Origin: Larix kaempferi
Lineage: Eukaryota; Streptophyta; Pinopsida; Pinales; Pinaceae
Reading direction: 5' to 3'
Assembly: GCA_027924585.1 (NCBI GenBank)
Contig: BSBM01000779.1
Span: 14,991,501 to 15,055,500 of the forward strand
DNA length: 64,000 bases
Under the pieces are notes generated by a model. That model was given only the letters and a program-made list of their open reading frames with translations, was not told the origin of the DNA and did not search any database. The translations under genes and the position numbers were made by a program. Positions 1-11,630 of this stretch are shown here, piece after piece; within the stretch, counting starts at the first letter, position 1, and each line of letters opens with the position of its first letter.

Positions 1-1484
1 GGTGTCTTGTTTTGAAAGTAAATCTGAAGAAAAAAAAAAAAATCGGTTGCACTCAGATTTAATCTGAAGTTCTGGTTTGTTTTTTATTCTACTGATTTAC
101 AACCAAATACTTATGTTAGTTTCTAATTATATACCTTTATATGTGGTCAGCCATGATGGATTGTTTTGATGGTATATTTTTTTATCCATTGCCTCATGCT
201 CTTGTTTTGTTGATCCTTTTTATTGATCTGTTTTGCTGATCCTTTTTGTTGATCCTTAGCTTTCGTTTGTTTTCATTTATTTTATTCTTAGGTTAGTTAG
301 TTTCAGCCTTATCTCATTTTTGGTTTGATTTTGTTTGCTTGATTTATTTTTGCTTGATTGAAATAAACCTCAGCTCATCTTTCAGAGTGATATGCAGAAA
401 TGCAGAAATATGAACAATCTCATGTCAAACGTTGATAATCACCAAAAGGATTAGAATTGGATTCATAATAAAAGTAATTTTTTTATAAAAACAATATTAT
501 TAGTGATTTTAATTAATGCTTTGTTTTAAAAGGGGAAACCTACGTCATGTTTTATGTTGTGTCAATTTAAACCCCATGAAATAACCAGGATCCATGAATT
601 CTAAATTACTATCATGGGGATTCACTCACTTACACATAAATAACCATTTCAGGAAGCCTACTATAATTGACCCATGGAAAGGAAGCAAGTCTTGCAGATG
701 TATGGCAATTAAAATGATCCCATGCTACGAAAATTACAACCAAAAGGCTTATAATAAAGAGTCAAATTTCTGAAAATTTTCATCTCCATCAATGAAATGG
801 TTTTGAAAATAAATACATCCAAGCAAGAAGATTGACCAAATGATAGGTCCAAAAGGGTTCTTCTCCGTCCATGAGTATGACAAACAAAGAAAAAATTCAT
901 CACTCACACAAAAGGACATTATGGGTGGAAGAACCCACGTCAAATACTAAATAAGTCTATTAATGAAAGACTCAGATGATAAAACTCTTCAAAAGAAAGC
1001 ACCTAAAGTAATGTTGATAGCATGGGAATGAAGAACAAACGAATACATCTGTTTGATTTTGTTATGATACTATGGATTCATATTTAAAGGTAACCAAAAG
1101 ATGGGACTAATAATGAACTTCATATTATGGCCTCAGGAGAGTGGTCAGGAAATCTGGTCCAGGTTGCCCTATTTCCCAAAATGAATGACCAATATGATTC
1201 AAGAAAGCTCCTCTCCCTGCATAAAACTTTAGCCTTTTAAAATCCTGGTAAAATGATAAGGGAACAGTTTTACAATCAGAATTAATAACAGACAAGAAAT
1301 TTTGATCCTAAAACAGGTTTGTTCAGATATCTATGTTCACCAGCTAGTCGCCAATTGTTGTGGCTGCAACCTGATCCCAAAGTTTTTTGTAAAATTGTAG
1401 GACCCCTCTTTTGATCTTTCTCGTAGTTTGTTTCATCTTACCCCTAACACTTAGTTTTTCTTGAAAAATAACAAGAGAAAAGGC
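1..1484. other. AT-rich intergenic DNA, no gene seen
   Basis: No reading frame here resembles a protein family and no RNA gene was recognised. The only local structure is a short imperfect repeat of about 27 bases built on TTGATCCTTTTT at roughly 202-256. Short open frames on the minus strand near 709-943 have no recognisable composition and are treated as chance. Confidence 0.5.
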
Positions 1485-2060
1485 ATTTCCGCACTTCCGC
1501 ATTCCTAAGTTCCGCATCAAGACTTTTCTGCATTTCTGCATGTCCAATGTCGGGTTGCAGATTGCGGATTGCATTTCCAACCATTTGAAACTATATCCGC
1601 AATCCTGAATTTTCGACTTCCCACATTTCCAATTGCAAATTGCGGATTGCGGATTGTATTTCCGACTTTCTAAATTTTTTTCCGCAATCCCGCACTTCCG
1701 TAATGTTGCAATCCCGCTTTTCCGTAGTTCCGATTGCGGATTGCAGATTGCAGAATGATTTTTTGGTTTGTTGAATGGCCTCCCGCATTTCCACAATCCG
1801 CATGCCCGCAATCCTGACTCCCACTTTTCCACATTCCTCAAACCCAAACCTCGACGTTCCCGCATTTTTTATTGCGGTTTACGGACTGCATTTTTTACTT
1901 TGGAATTGCATTCCACATGTCCGCATTTCCATATTCTTGCATCTCGCTTTTACACATCCCGCACTTCCGCAGTTCCGATTGCGGATGGCATTTTTGAACG
2001 TTGGAAATTGGCGCCCGCACTCACGCAGGCCCGCATTGCGGACTGTGGATTTTGTATTGC
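1485..2060. repeat. Degenerate GCGGATTGC / TTCCGCA repeat block
   Basis: The block is densely filled with variants of two complementary words, TTCCGCA and TGCGGATTGC, in both orientations. It is much richer in CpG than the surrounding AT-rich DNA. The phrase GTTCCGATTGCGGAT recurs at about 1727 and 1972, suggesting a higher-order unit near 245 bases. Open frames on both strands (for example 1344-1865 minus) follow from the repeat and look non-coding. Confidence 0.65.
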
Positions 2061-4749
2061 GAAAGGATGATTTCTGGTCATTTTTTTAAGCCTTTTCCAA
2101 CTTTGCATCTCCACGTTAGTTATCTTTCTCAGGAAGAAACAAGATCATGGAAGTTTAAATCTTTTTTTTGCAAACCATATTTACAAATCATGCTTTAGAA
2201 ATTTGTATTATTTTCATTATGATTTTGCTTAATAATGAATTTTTCTTATACATTAGTTTTGTTGTTTCCTCAAGATGCGTGGAAGCTGAAAATTTGTGAG
2301 CTAAAGAAGCAGCAAGCATAAATGACAAGATTGGTAATCCAAAGGACACGGAGGAAGCCAAAATGATTATTCATAATGCGAAGGAAGCTAAAAGATCGTG
2401 CACAGAGGAAACAGTTGAATAAAAGACAAATTTGGCAAGCCGAAGAATGCAGAGGAATCCGAAATGATCAGTCATGTACAAACAATTATATTGTAATATA
2501 AATATGGGGGAAGGGTACGAGATAAGGGGACTAGTGAAATATAGACTAGATACATTGTGTAAGAGAACTAATTTTCTTCTAATGAGGAAGGGTCTATTTT
2601 CTCGGATAATCTTGCACGGATGTTTTTCTGGGACGTGTGACTAATAGATTAGAAATATTTATTTTATGTTTATGTTCATGCTGTGAGGTCGTTCTAAATT
2701 TATTGAAATAATTCAAGGGTGATGAATGACTTCCTTATCTATGCAAATATCTATGTGTTAACAGAGTAATAAATTGTTTTAATCATAATCAAAGCTATCT
2801 TTGGTGATTTTTTGATGTGAATGTGCATACTTTATATTAATAGTTATTTGTTGGATTTGTATGAGCATTTTCATATTATTACTCTTATTTAAACTCGCTC
2901 CTTGCAAGGATAGATTATTTAGTTTAGAATAGGATTAGATAATTGACAAGGTATAAGTTATAAGACGGGAGGTAAGAACCTACATATCACTTGTGAGGCT
3001 TATGCCTGTCAATTTTAGGTTAAATGCATTATTTAGATTAGAATCATTTGCATTTTCATACCCCTTAAACATAAATATAAATAGTGGGTCAGGCTGCAAC
3101 CAGTACATAAATTAAACAAACATACCTATGGTAGCTGGACTATTAACCGGACGAATTCCCTATACAAACAAGTGAGTAATCTGTTAATTGGGATTATTCA
3201 TTTGGGATAATCCTTACTGTTGATGATAGGATTTTCTAGGCATCAACAAAACCTAAACATCCACAGAGGCAAGGTGCTAGACTCCAAGGAATCCAAGTTG
3301 AACCCCCATCTCCTAATGCCACACACAATAGTGAAGTAGAGTATGTAACATGATCCTCCTTGCTTCCAAATAAGCTCATCAACAATTGCATGCAATAACC
3401 AACTCTCCACCATATGAGCTAGGTCCAATCAAGGAAAGAAAATGTGATGAAGTAGACACTTAACCCAATTCTCCTTAGAATCCTCCTTACAAACATTGAG
3501 CTATAACACAATCTATAACTGAGTGCTTCCATCCTTATATGTTTTCATAGGTAAGGATAAGGTTGCTTCAATTGTGTTTTATAACTTTACTAGATATTTT
3601 TATTTATGTTCTCTTTTTTAGGCATGGTAGATAGTAAGCAAGGATCTATTGAATTCATACAGTTGTCTTGAATCTAAATAGTGACTATCATGGGTTCTTT
3701 ACTCACTACTCCTTGTTAAATGGCATACCCATAGTAGAATCACTAATCAATTTGTGGAACAAATGTAGATGAGATGGTGATTGGAAATGCTTATCTTCAT
3801 ACTCTACTAGCTCCTACACAAAATTGAAAACAAATCCTAAAAATAAAATTATACATGGATGGATGGAAGTTTTAGTTATTACATGCCTTAGAGAGGGTTT
3901 GATTGGTACAAGATTTCATTGTGTTGGCTCTAAATCTGATAAGCTTGATAAGAGTTATCAATGAACCCTCCAATCTTCCCTCAGAAACTAGTGTTACTAT
4001 TGATCGCTAGGGTAGTGAAGATTGTCCCTAAACTTGCTCATTTATATATATAATATTTCTTGACCATAAACACCTATGCAATTTGTGGTTACCTCATCCA
4101 TCTACATGGTCAATATTTCCAGCAAGACAAGAAAAGGAGGAAGTGTTCGACCTTCAATGAATTATGCTCTAGATTAAGGATATGCACATACTGGAATGGT
4201 GCCTTCACTATTGATGAATGACATTAATGATTTATGATGGTAAGTTTGAGGAGACAATAGAATATGATTCTTCCATACAACAGCCATCAAAAGGTGTGTA
4301 GATCAACCCTAATTTAACCACATGTACTCCAACAAGAGTCCCCAAACTAGTGCATGATATCCAAAATGTAAGGAGGTGAAAAGTCTCTATATCACAAACC
4401 AATATCATACATTGGAAAAATCCATAAATCAGGAAGTGCTTTGCAAAATCAACCCAAAAGTGGTAATAGCAAAGAGGGTGAAATATTCAAGATGTTACAA
4501 TGATATAAAACATTTCAAATGATGATGAATGGTGAATGAGATTTCACATTGTTCTATGATAGAAAATAATGTGCATTTATCACTTCTAATGAAGTAAGAT
4601 AGAAAATAAAAAACATATATGCATTGAGTCTCTAGGAAGCTATAGCTTAGAACAAATCAAAAAAATAGTCTTTGATAATAGTTTTTGGGTTTAATACCTT
4701 TGAATAGTGGTGACCTCTTCAGATATATGCCAGTTAAGCTATAAAGTTA
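2061..4749. other. Intergenic DNA, no gene recognised
   Basis: This is AT-rich sequence without a supportable gene. Around 2280-2660 there are purine-rich short repeats followed by a U5/leader-like stretch. It could be an LTR remnant, but I found no partner LTR, primer site or coding domain. The small open frame at 3243-3428 on the minus strand has no recognisable features. Confidence 0.4.
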
Positions 4750-4995
4750 ACGATATATGTAATATCTCAAGAAGAGATTAAATATTCCTTGGTGAGGATT
4801 TAGGCACTAATTCTAGGCATATGCACTCACAAGAACATATCATCCTCAATTTGGAAATGGAAACAGGATTGAGCACTTCATCAATACAACAAACTAGGGA
4901 AAGAGGACAATGACAGATGGACCTTGGAATAAACATGGTCAAACAAGAATAAATGAGATCACTAGATTGCTTTACATACTGTATGAAATCTACGC
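4750..4995. repeat. Direct repeat copy 1 (about 240 bp)
   Basis: The segment beginning near CTCAAGAAGAGATTAAA and ending near GAGATCACTAGA recurs in the same orientation about 730 bases downstream with scattered substitutions. No primer-binding site or purine tract lies between the copies, so an LTR pair is not supported. Confidence 0.6.
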
Positions 4996-5479
4996 TGGAC
5001 CTTTCAATCTACATGTTAAGAGGCATTTGTCTACCGAATCGTCAAGTGCCACTATGCCACACAATTCCCTGTTTATTTGAGGATTAACATTCAAGGTTCT
5101 CCTACAAATTCTAGTTCAATTTACAAGCAAAAAACATCCCAACTAGACATCAAATCCTATAGGAAGGGTATCCAATAGGATTTGAATTAAAAAAAACGTG
5201 ACCAAAAGGACCCCATGCTTAGGATAATTCCCTCGAAGTAAGCAATAGATGTTTGAAAAACAAATATCCTCCATAAGAAGATTTTAAAAAGAGAAGGCTT
5301 ATGCATAAGTCCCAATATAACCTTGACCGTTAAATATGAATAGGTGTCCCAAGTTATAGACCTTAAAATCAGGTTTTGATTCCAATAGAACAACTAATGG
5401 GACAATCGCAAGGTATTTTCATCAAAAGCATGGACTAAAATCTTATGTTGCCAAATTTGAGATCCTTTGAACTTGCAAA

Positions 5480-5722
5480 TGGGGTATCTATAATCTCTCA
5501 AGAAGAGATTAAAGTTTCCTTGGTGAGGTTTTAGGGACTAATTATGGGCATATCCACTCACAAAAACAGGTCATCCTTAATTTGGAAATGAAAACAGCCT
5601 TAAGAACTTCATCAATACAACAAACCGTGGAAAGAGGATAATGATAGATGAACCTTGGCATACACATGGTCAAACAACATGAAATGAGATCAATAGAGCC
5701 TCTTACCTCATTTTGAATCAGT
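5480..5722. repeat. Direct repeat copy 2 (about 240 bp)
   Basis: This is the downstream copy of the repeat at 4750-4995, sharing the AAGAAGAGATTAAA start, the GGTGAGG and CATCAATACAACAAAC blocks and the GAAATGAGATCA end. Divergence is moderate, implying an old duplication. Its role is unknown. Confidence 0.6.
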
Positions 5723-7140
5723 GGAATTATGCTCGTTCCATGCAAAAAATATAGGCTTAACAAAGGAAACCAACTGCGAAAGTGGCTCATTGATCCCATA
5801 TATGCAACTCATAACATGTTGGTACCCATCATTTGGGTTGACATAATTTAAAGTGTCTCTTACTGGGATTCTTTCAACTCCAACAGATGGTTGCAAAATA
5901 TATGGTGACAATCTAGATTTCCACTTGATCTTACTATTTGACTTAGTACTAGAATCCAATACTGCTATATAATTGACAATATCTTCCGCACCTAAAATAC
6001 AATTTCAAGTTTCAACATATAGTTAGTTCAATAAATAAGAGTCACACAATGTATATTCAACCAAAAATCCATACACATATTGCATGTTTGTATTTCTTGT
6101 CCTGCAAACCACTTCGACCAAATGAATATGTAGCCCTCACATTATCTCTTGCTTTCTTACCTCTATTCCTCTTTGCAAAATATTCTTTAGAATGCATAAT
6201 TTCTTTCAAAGCCTCCCACTATTTTGGATATATAGTGGATTTTGTCCTCTCTTTTGTAATGTACCAATCAAATTTTATTTTCCATTGACCGACTCTCCTA
6301 CAAGACTTAAGGAAAAGCAGTGAAAACTAGTGACTTGATTGGCTGTAGGAAGGAAATTTCAAACAACTCTGGAAGGAATTAGCATCATTCTAGATAAGAG
6401 ATACTTTGCACAATGTACTAGGACCATTAATGTTTCGAACATCATCTACAATGAAGTCTACTCCAAGGCTCCTGGGCACCCCAGCATATGTAAACTAGAT
6501 CTTCAACTTGGCACTACCTGAGAACCAATGGTGAATGATTTTGACTTAGGAAGGATTAAAAAAAGTAATTGACTGTAAAATATAATTTTGGCTATGCACC
6601 AGCAAGTTTAAGTAATTTTTTATGAGGTTTCAAAAGCAAGCAAGCAAAATTGTCTCCCAGGACTACACAACTGAGTTCAAATTCGGGATTTCCCAAACAG
6701 GGGGAGAAGGATTCAAATTATTTGTTTCATACATGGATTGAGTTGATGAAATTTTAAATGATATAATCAACTGAAATAAATCAAATTGGAGTTGTATAGG
6801 TTCATCTATTGATCAAACACTGGAAATTAGCTATTTTCCATGGCAATCTAGACTAGGTGCAAGAAATTGATATGAAAATCATACTTCTCTTTATTCAATC
6901 CATAGAATGGACACCCTTCCCTTCCCTTTTCTCTTTTTATTAAAGAATATCCTTCTTGTTGGTTTTAATGAGTCCAAGAAAGCAAACTCGATAGTCCTTC
7001 TTCATTTTTTAAGCAAGCTTGAAGAAAGAGGGAGAAGACTACTTGATAGAAGTCTAACCATGTGTAATTTAAAGAGCACATGGGAGGGAAACTCAAGAAC
7101 TTCTTCACGTTTTAATGAGTTTGAAGAAGAGATAGACTAA
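5723..7140. other. Intergenic DNA with one exon-like minus-strand frame
   Basis: A minus-strand frame at about 5708-5959 has a protein-like composition (Tyr, Pro and Gly distributed, few low-complexity runs) and might be an exon relic, but I do not recognise it and it has no obvious partners. Plus-strand frames at 6049-6288, 6339-6521 and 6907-7140 are unremarkable. Nothing else is supported here. Confidence 0.3.
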
Positions 7141-7440
7141 TACTCGATACACTGATCTCTAGATTTTAATATCGAGCAGAGATATGTTCTTGCTCACCGA
7201 TGTTTTCAATTTTAAGAAGTCTGAAAAACATAAACAATAAATCCATACACTTACTCGTGGATTTTAATATCGAGCCCAATTTGGTTTGTGCTCACCGGTG
7301 TTTTCATATTTAAGGAGTCTGAAAAACTTAAACAAGAACTCCATATACTCACTCGTGGATTTCACATCGAGCCCTAGTTAGTGCATGCTCGCTTGGTGTT
7401 TTCATGTTTCGAGAGTCTGAAAATCTTAAAGAAGACTCCA
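7141..7440. repeat. Tandem repeat, three copies of about 98 bp
   Basis: The phrase GATTTTAATATCGAGC starts at about 7162 and 7260 and a variant at about 7358, giving a constant period of 98 bases. Each unit also carries a CTCACCGGTGTTTTCAT-like phrase and a GAGTCTGAAAAAC-like phrase. The array lies beyond the antisense ORF of the adjacent Tat-type element. Tandem repeats are known in the 3' untranslated parts of that lineage, so it may belong to the element; this is inference. Confidence 0.75.
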
Positions 7441-8392
7441 AAAGGTCATTTTTCGTACAGTTAGTCTCCTTGCCCGAAAAAGTGTAAAACAATGAGAGAA
7501 GAAATCTTCTAGCCACGTATGACTAGAGTATACATTTTTCGTAATTATTCCACGAAGGTCCGGAAAATGGGTAAACTTATACCTAAGTGGATGTACCTTC
7601 AAATCCTTTAACGAGTCTGAAGTGAACAAGTATGCTCGGAAATCTCGTTTATTTTTTAATGTCTAACAAGGGCTTAAAAAATACTTTATAGGTATCAGGG
7701 AAACTAAGTTCCGTGATCTTGTCAAATGACGAAATGTTGAAACGACCATATTATTGACAAATGACATATAAGATGATCAAAAAGGAATTTCCTAAAGACA
7801 GGAGGTATTATACCTAATTGGCGTGTCATAAAGGAAAACAATCCTTAGTAGACCATGGTTGCAAAGGGTAGTGAAAATTGTCGCATCGTTCTGTACCTAA
7901 TCAAACAGACTTAAAAGTGCATTAGTTGATTAAATAAAGTTTTTTTAAACAAAATTGAAACTATAGAGAAATTTAAAAAGTGGGTAAAAATCAAAACTTA
8001 TTTTTATAAATAGTTTCAAAACTAAAACAAAATTCACCAATTCATTTGTTGGAGTGAAAAGGGTGAAAACAACCTCTCACTTCAATTGCTCATAGCGATC
8101 ACGTCGCTTCACGAAAACACATTCCGCCACTTGCAAGTAAGTGTTCTCTCCCCCTACTTTCAATTCAAATCATAAATTTTGATTTTTAATGGTTTTTTTT
8201 GTTTTTTATTGTGTTTTAAATTTTAGGGCCTTGTACCCATGGGTCGGCTTATAGCAAACTTACGGGCACGAGAAAAGTGTGCGGCTTTTCCATAATCCAA
8301 CTCGCGGGGTACCGCTATTGTCTAGTAAGGACAGTCGCAGGTGCCGAAGTTTAAAAATGAAAAAACAAAAAACGAAAGCATAAATGGTTTGA
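7441..8392. other. Possible 3' untranslated or LTR part of the gypsy element
   Basis: No coding sequence is evident. If the minus-strand gypsy element continues past its antisense ORF, its 3' untranslated region and 3' LTR should lie here or further left, but I could not find an LTR boundary or a matching LTR elsewhere in the window. Confidence 0.3.
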
Positions 8393-9646
8393 ATGAATGC
8401 AGGGATGGTGCTAACATGGAGGGAAAGGGAGCATGAGGATATGGACAGGCATGCTATGGGAGATCCATTGAAATTGGGTACATTAAGAAGGTGTGGTTTA
8501 CTCAAGTTTTTCCGAACTACCAATATGAGAGCACAAACACAATTCTTGGAAACACTTGTAAACTATTGGGATGTCGACCAAGGAGTATTTGATCTCGAGG
8601 GAGGGATACTAGAACTCACACTTGATGAAATCTACTTCCTAACAGGTTTTTCCCAAAGAGGGTAAATGGTAAACCTGAAAGGTACGTTCTTAGGAGTGGG
8701 TTCCCTATCAGTACAAGATTACATCAACGCCTATTTTCTGCTCGACATTGAGAAAAGTGGCAGCCAAGTTCCTATTGGTTCGATCTTGAGCTTCCCTTTG
8801 AAGTTCATCCTGGGTACTTTGAACGGGATTGGGGGAAGCTCTGTGCAACACTTAGCATCCAGGAACTATATGAAGATAGGTGTTTAATTCCTTCGGGGAG
8901 TTGTATTTGACTGGTGCTCGGGTCTTCTGGTGATTATGAAGCACCAATTGACTGAGTGCAAGAGAAAAAAGAAAAATAATTTTTGATACGGAAACATCCT
9001 ATGTAGATTCTTCTTTGAGAGGGTTCCTGCCCTAAGTCTGGGAATGGCCCTACTGCCGCTCAATCCTCGCGAGCCACTGATGACTCGATGGGGAGACATC
9101 TTCTTACGCCAGGGTGGTGGTGAGATGATACTCTCGTATACTGATGAGGACATATGGGCATGGTGGGGTCGTCAGGTGCTGACCTTAGAGAATTTTCCAT
9201 ATGCATGGATGGATTTCCATGGAGATCCTGAGCTGGTTGTACATCCAAGGGCAGCCTGGGGAGAGATGGGTAAGACATACTTTTACTTTTTGAAAATTAT
9301 TTCATTTTTAAGTTTTTTATGTATAATTTTTGTAATGAGTTAGTGTATTGACAATATGATTTATGCAGATGTGGGACATGTGCAGCCTGAAGGACATCCT
9401 CATGTGTATGTACGTCCGACCGAGCCCGGAGAAGCTGATGCCATGCTAGTGAGCATAGAGGGAAAGATGAGTCGATTGACTCATGATATTCCCATCCACA
9501 ATATCGAGTGAATGTCGCTCGCTATGAAGAAGGATGTTGTGGGTGTGCCCCCAACATGGATTAGGTTACTTAGGAAAGTAGCCAGGCTTGTCATCTATTA
9601 CAGAGAGGCTATAGTGGAGTTGGCAGAGGCCCCTCCTTCTCCATAA
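8393..9646 (+). pseudogene. Plant mobile domain ORF, antisense within the gypsy element
   Basis: The frame reads a plant mobile domain (PMD) protein of about 385 codons related to the MAIN/MAIL1 group. The N-terminal part has the LRRCGLLKFF and DLEGGILELTLDEIYFLTGF pattern, and the middle has the RVPAL-type block, a PLMTRW stretch and a WGRQVLTLENFPYAW stretch. A consensus intron (GTAAGA to TTTATGCAG, 9270-9368) joins exon 1 to exon 2 in phase. There are no frameshifts, but in-frame stops occur at 8663, 8885, about 8984 and 9509, so the copy is dead. It runs opposite to gypsy pol and ends about 140 bases from it, tail to tail, matching the antisense ORF position known for Tat elements. A separate host PMD gene captured by chance is less likely. 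Confidence 0.8.
9270..9368 (+). other. Intron in the antisense PMD ORF
   Basis: The 99-base segment starts GTAAGA and ends TTTATGCAG. Splicing it joins a codon split after its first base and keeps the PMD frame open on both sides. Because the ORF is antisense to the element's genomic RNA, such an intron would not be removed during retrotransposition. Confidence 0.75.
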
Positions 9647-9789
9647 GGAGAAAGACATATGTATATTTTTTTAGTCCTTTTGAGCCCATTTTATATATTG
9701 ATATGACACTACGACATACTATTGACCCAAAACTCATATTTTTTGATATGGATATATACATTACCAATCTTATATACATGTGTGTGTTT

Positions 9790-10222
9790 TTATCTTATAT
9801 GATTGCATGTGATAAAGATGCCAATATATAATGTAATTTGCATATGAGTCAGTTAATGAATTTAAATGTCTTGAAATGTGTTGATATGTGATAAAATCAA
9901 AATATCTTTCTAGCAACTTGACTCTCAAAAAATGAAGAAGAAAAATAGGATCCCAAACTCTATAGTCACCCATCAACTGAAATACAACTAACTGTGAGTC
10001 GATTCATACCTCCAACTGTTAAATGTCGTTATGAATAACATCTCGGAGTAACTCAATGAATGCACTGTATTCAGCTACGCTGTTCATTGTAGGGCCTAAA
10101 CAAGCACCTCCCGAAGACACTAGCTGACCAGACGGTGAGTAGATAACCCAAGATGTTGAAGCCAACTGACGGGTGTGGAGACTAGCGCCATCCACAAATC
10201 CTATGAAGCATTCAATTTCCAT
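9790..10222 (-). pseudogene. Gypsy RNase H (archaeal-like type), degenerate
   Basis: The minus strand begins with the RNase H signature GFVDGAS followed by a SPSGQLVSSG turn and the AEYSAFIELL helix that carries the catalytic Glu. After a stop and a small frame disturbance near 10020 the domain continues with a DSQLVV catalytic-Asp segment, LLERYFDFITYQHI and a final ANYIIYW block. This pattern is that of the second RNase H found in Tat-type elements. The protein would act on RNA:DNA hybrids in reverse transcription. Stops and frame changes make it non-functional, and no integrase follows it. Confidence 0.8.
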
Positions 10223-10343
10223 CTAAAAATACAACCCATAAGACACATAAGACATAACGGAAAACAAAAGGGAAGACTAACTATACAAAACGTGTACATC
10301 TATGATACAAGAAAAATCATAGAGGCCTAAGCATAATACTTGT

Positions 10344-11630
10344 TCAGGTAGGGTCGATGCCCGGCATTTCCTCGAAAGACCAGGTGAACATGTCACGGAA
10401 TTCCTTAAACAAGTTGGTATATCGAGTGATCTCATCAGGAGACCGACCTGCTCCAATAAAGAGGTTTTCCACAACACCATGTTTGATGGAGATATCAATC
10501 GGTATGGTCCTCGATATATTTTCCATGTTACCTTCAGCATAGATCGTTTGCGTAGAAGGATTGATGGAAAAATCGATATCACCACCAAGTCTCACTAAAA
10601 ACTCACCATTCTCTATCTTATCTAGATCGGGAAGAAAGTAGGACCTGTGATGCATGTGTTCCCATGGATGATCCAGTCATACCATGGCTTCCAAAATAGC
10701 CTCATCAGAGGGAAAAACAGTGTCCAGACAATCAAAAGACTGGATGGAGTTGACTGATCATGTAGGTGCATAGTCTATATCTGACTCTGTGGAGACAGAT
10801 GGATTCGAGGTATAATCTGCTGCAACATCTTGTGTTGCTTGGTAAGTAATTTCTGCAACAGATAAGGGAACAATAGGTTCTTGCTGAGTAGGTTTGACTG
10901 ACGGTGATTATTTCCCGAGACAAAATGTTAGAAGTAATCCAAGAACCAATGTAGTTTACGGGAGTAGGTAGTTCGAATGTTCCCATCAGTGATGAATACA
11001 TGCCTACTCCCAAACTCTCGTTGGGTGGGTGAGTCTGATCAATCAAAGGGATTGTCGAATCCCATGAAGCATTGTTGTTTTTACGAGTAAATGAAAGTTG
11101 ATCAACTGTGATAATATTTCCTTCATGCGGGAACATGAATACTCAGAAAACGGACGATGGGACAACTTGCATCTCATACGTCCATCTCCTTCCTAACAAC
11201 AAATTGTATTCAAGAGGGGCATCCAGCACTTCAACCTCCACAGACACTAACTTATAAGTAAGTTCAACTTCAAATGTGGGCAAGGCTCCATGTGGGCGGA
11301 ATGATATCCCGTCAAAAGCCGTAAGTATAGTGTTGGAAGGGGATAACTCAGGCAAGACAAGGGATTTCCAGTAGGATATTGACATTACACATGTGTAGAC
11401 ACGCCCTTCATCTACAACTGTTCGTCCCATGGTTTTGGGACCATGGACTACTTCAATTTTGAGGGCTACATGATACGGTAACCGAGGTTTGATATTAGAA
11501 ATATCAAACTAAGCAAGCATACTAGATGAGTCCATGCTCCCTATTTCTGCTAGAAGTGCATTCCATTGTAACAGACAGCTCTACAGGACTTCTAGTGTGG
11601 ACATAGCACAGGGTGTTTGGGCTAGATCCT
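10344..11630 (-). pseudogene. Gypsy protease region, linker and start of reverse transcriptase
   Basis: The minus strand opens with the linker KDLAQTPCAMSTLEVL, typical of gypsy gag-pol just before the protease. A retropepsin-like stretch follows, with SPSNTILTAFDG and the LEYNLLLGRRW ending. Next come the MFPHEGNIITVDQLSF linker and a block ending FRDMFTWSFEEMPGIDP, which normally introduces reverse transcriptase. A stop follows immediately at about 10344 and the polymerase core is absent; RNase H begins only about 120 bases further on. Several frame breaks (near 10660-10730, 11136-11143 and 11515) show decay. This is the pol half of the element whose gag half lies at 28.4-35.9 kb. Confidence 0.8.
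11626..11630. repeat. Target-site duplication ATCCT, left
   Basis: ATCCT directly precedes the TGTAACATTCC terminus of the solo LTR and is repeated exactly at 15431-15435 after its TGACA terminus. Confidence 0.85.

Larger units (their letters stand above)
8393..11630 (-). mobile_element. Tat-type Ty3/gypsy retrotransposon, 3' portion (piece 1 of 3)
   Basis: On the minus strand this piece carries, in order, the end of the gag-pol linker, a protease region, the start of the reverse transcriptase region and an RNase H of the archaeal-like type, followed by an ORF on the opposite strand. An extra RNase H plus an antisense ORF downstream of pol is characteristic of the Tat lineage of plant Ty3/gypsy elements (established knowledge). 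Most of reverse transcriptase and all of integrase are missing. The piece ends abruptly at 11630, where a solo LTR is inserted. The upstream gag half lies at 28429-29136 and 34192-35870. Confidence 0.8.

Noticed and set aside
1344-1865. 173-codon minus-strand frame with recurring SAICNPQ-like peptides
   Set aside because: It follows from the GCGGATTGC repeat block, and equally long frames occur on the other strand.
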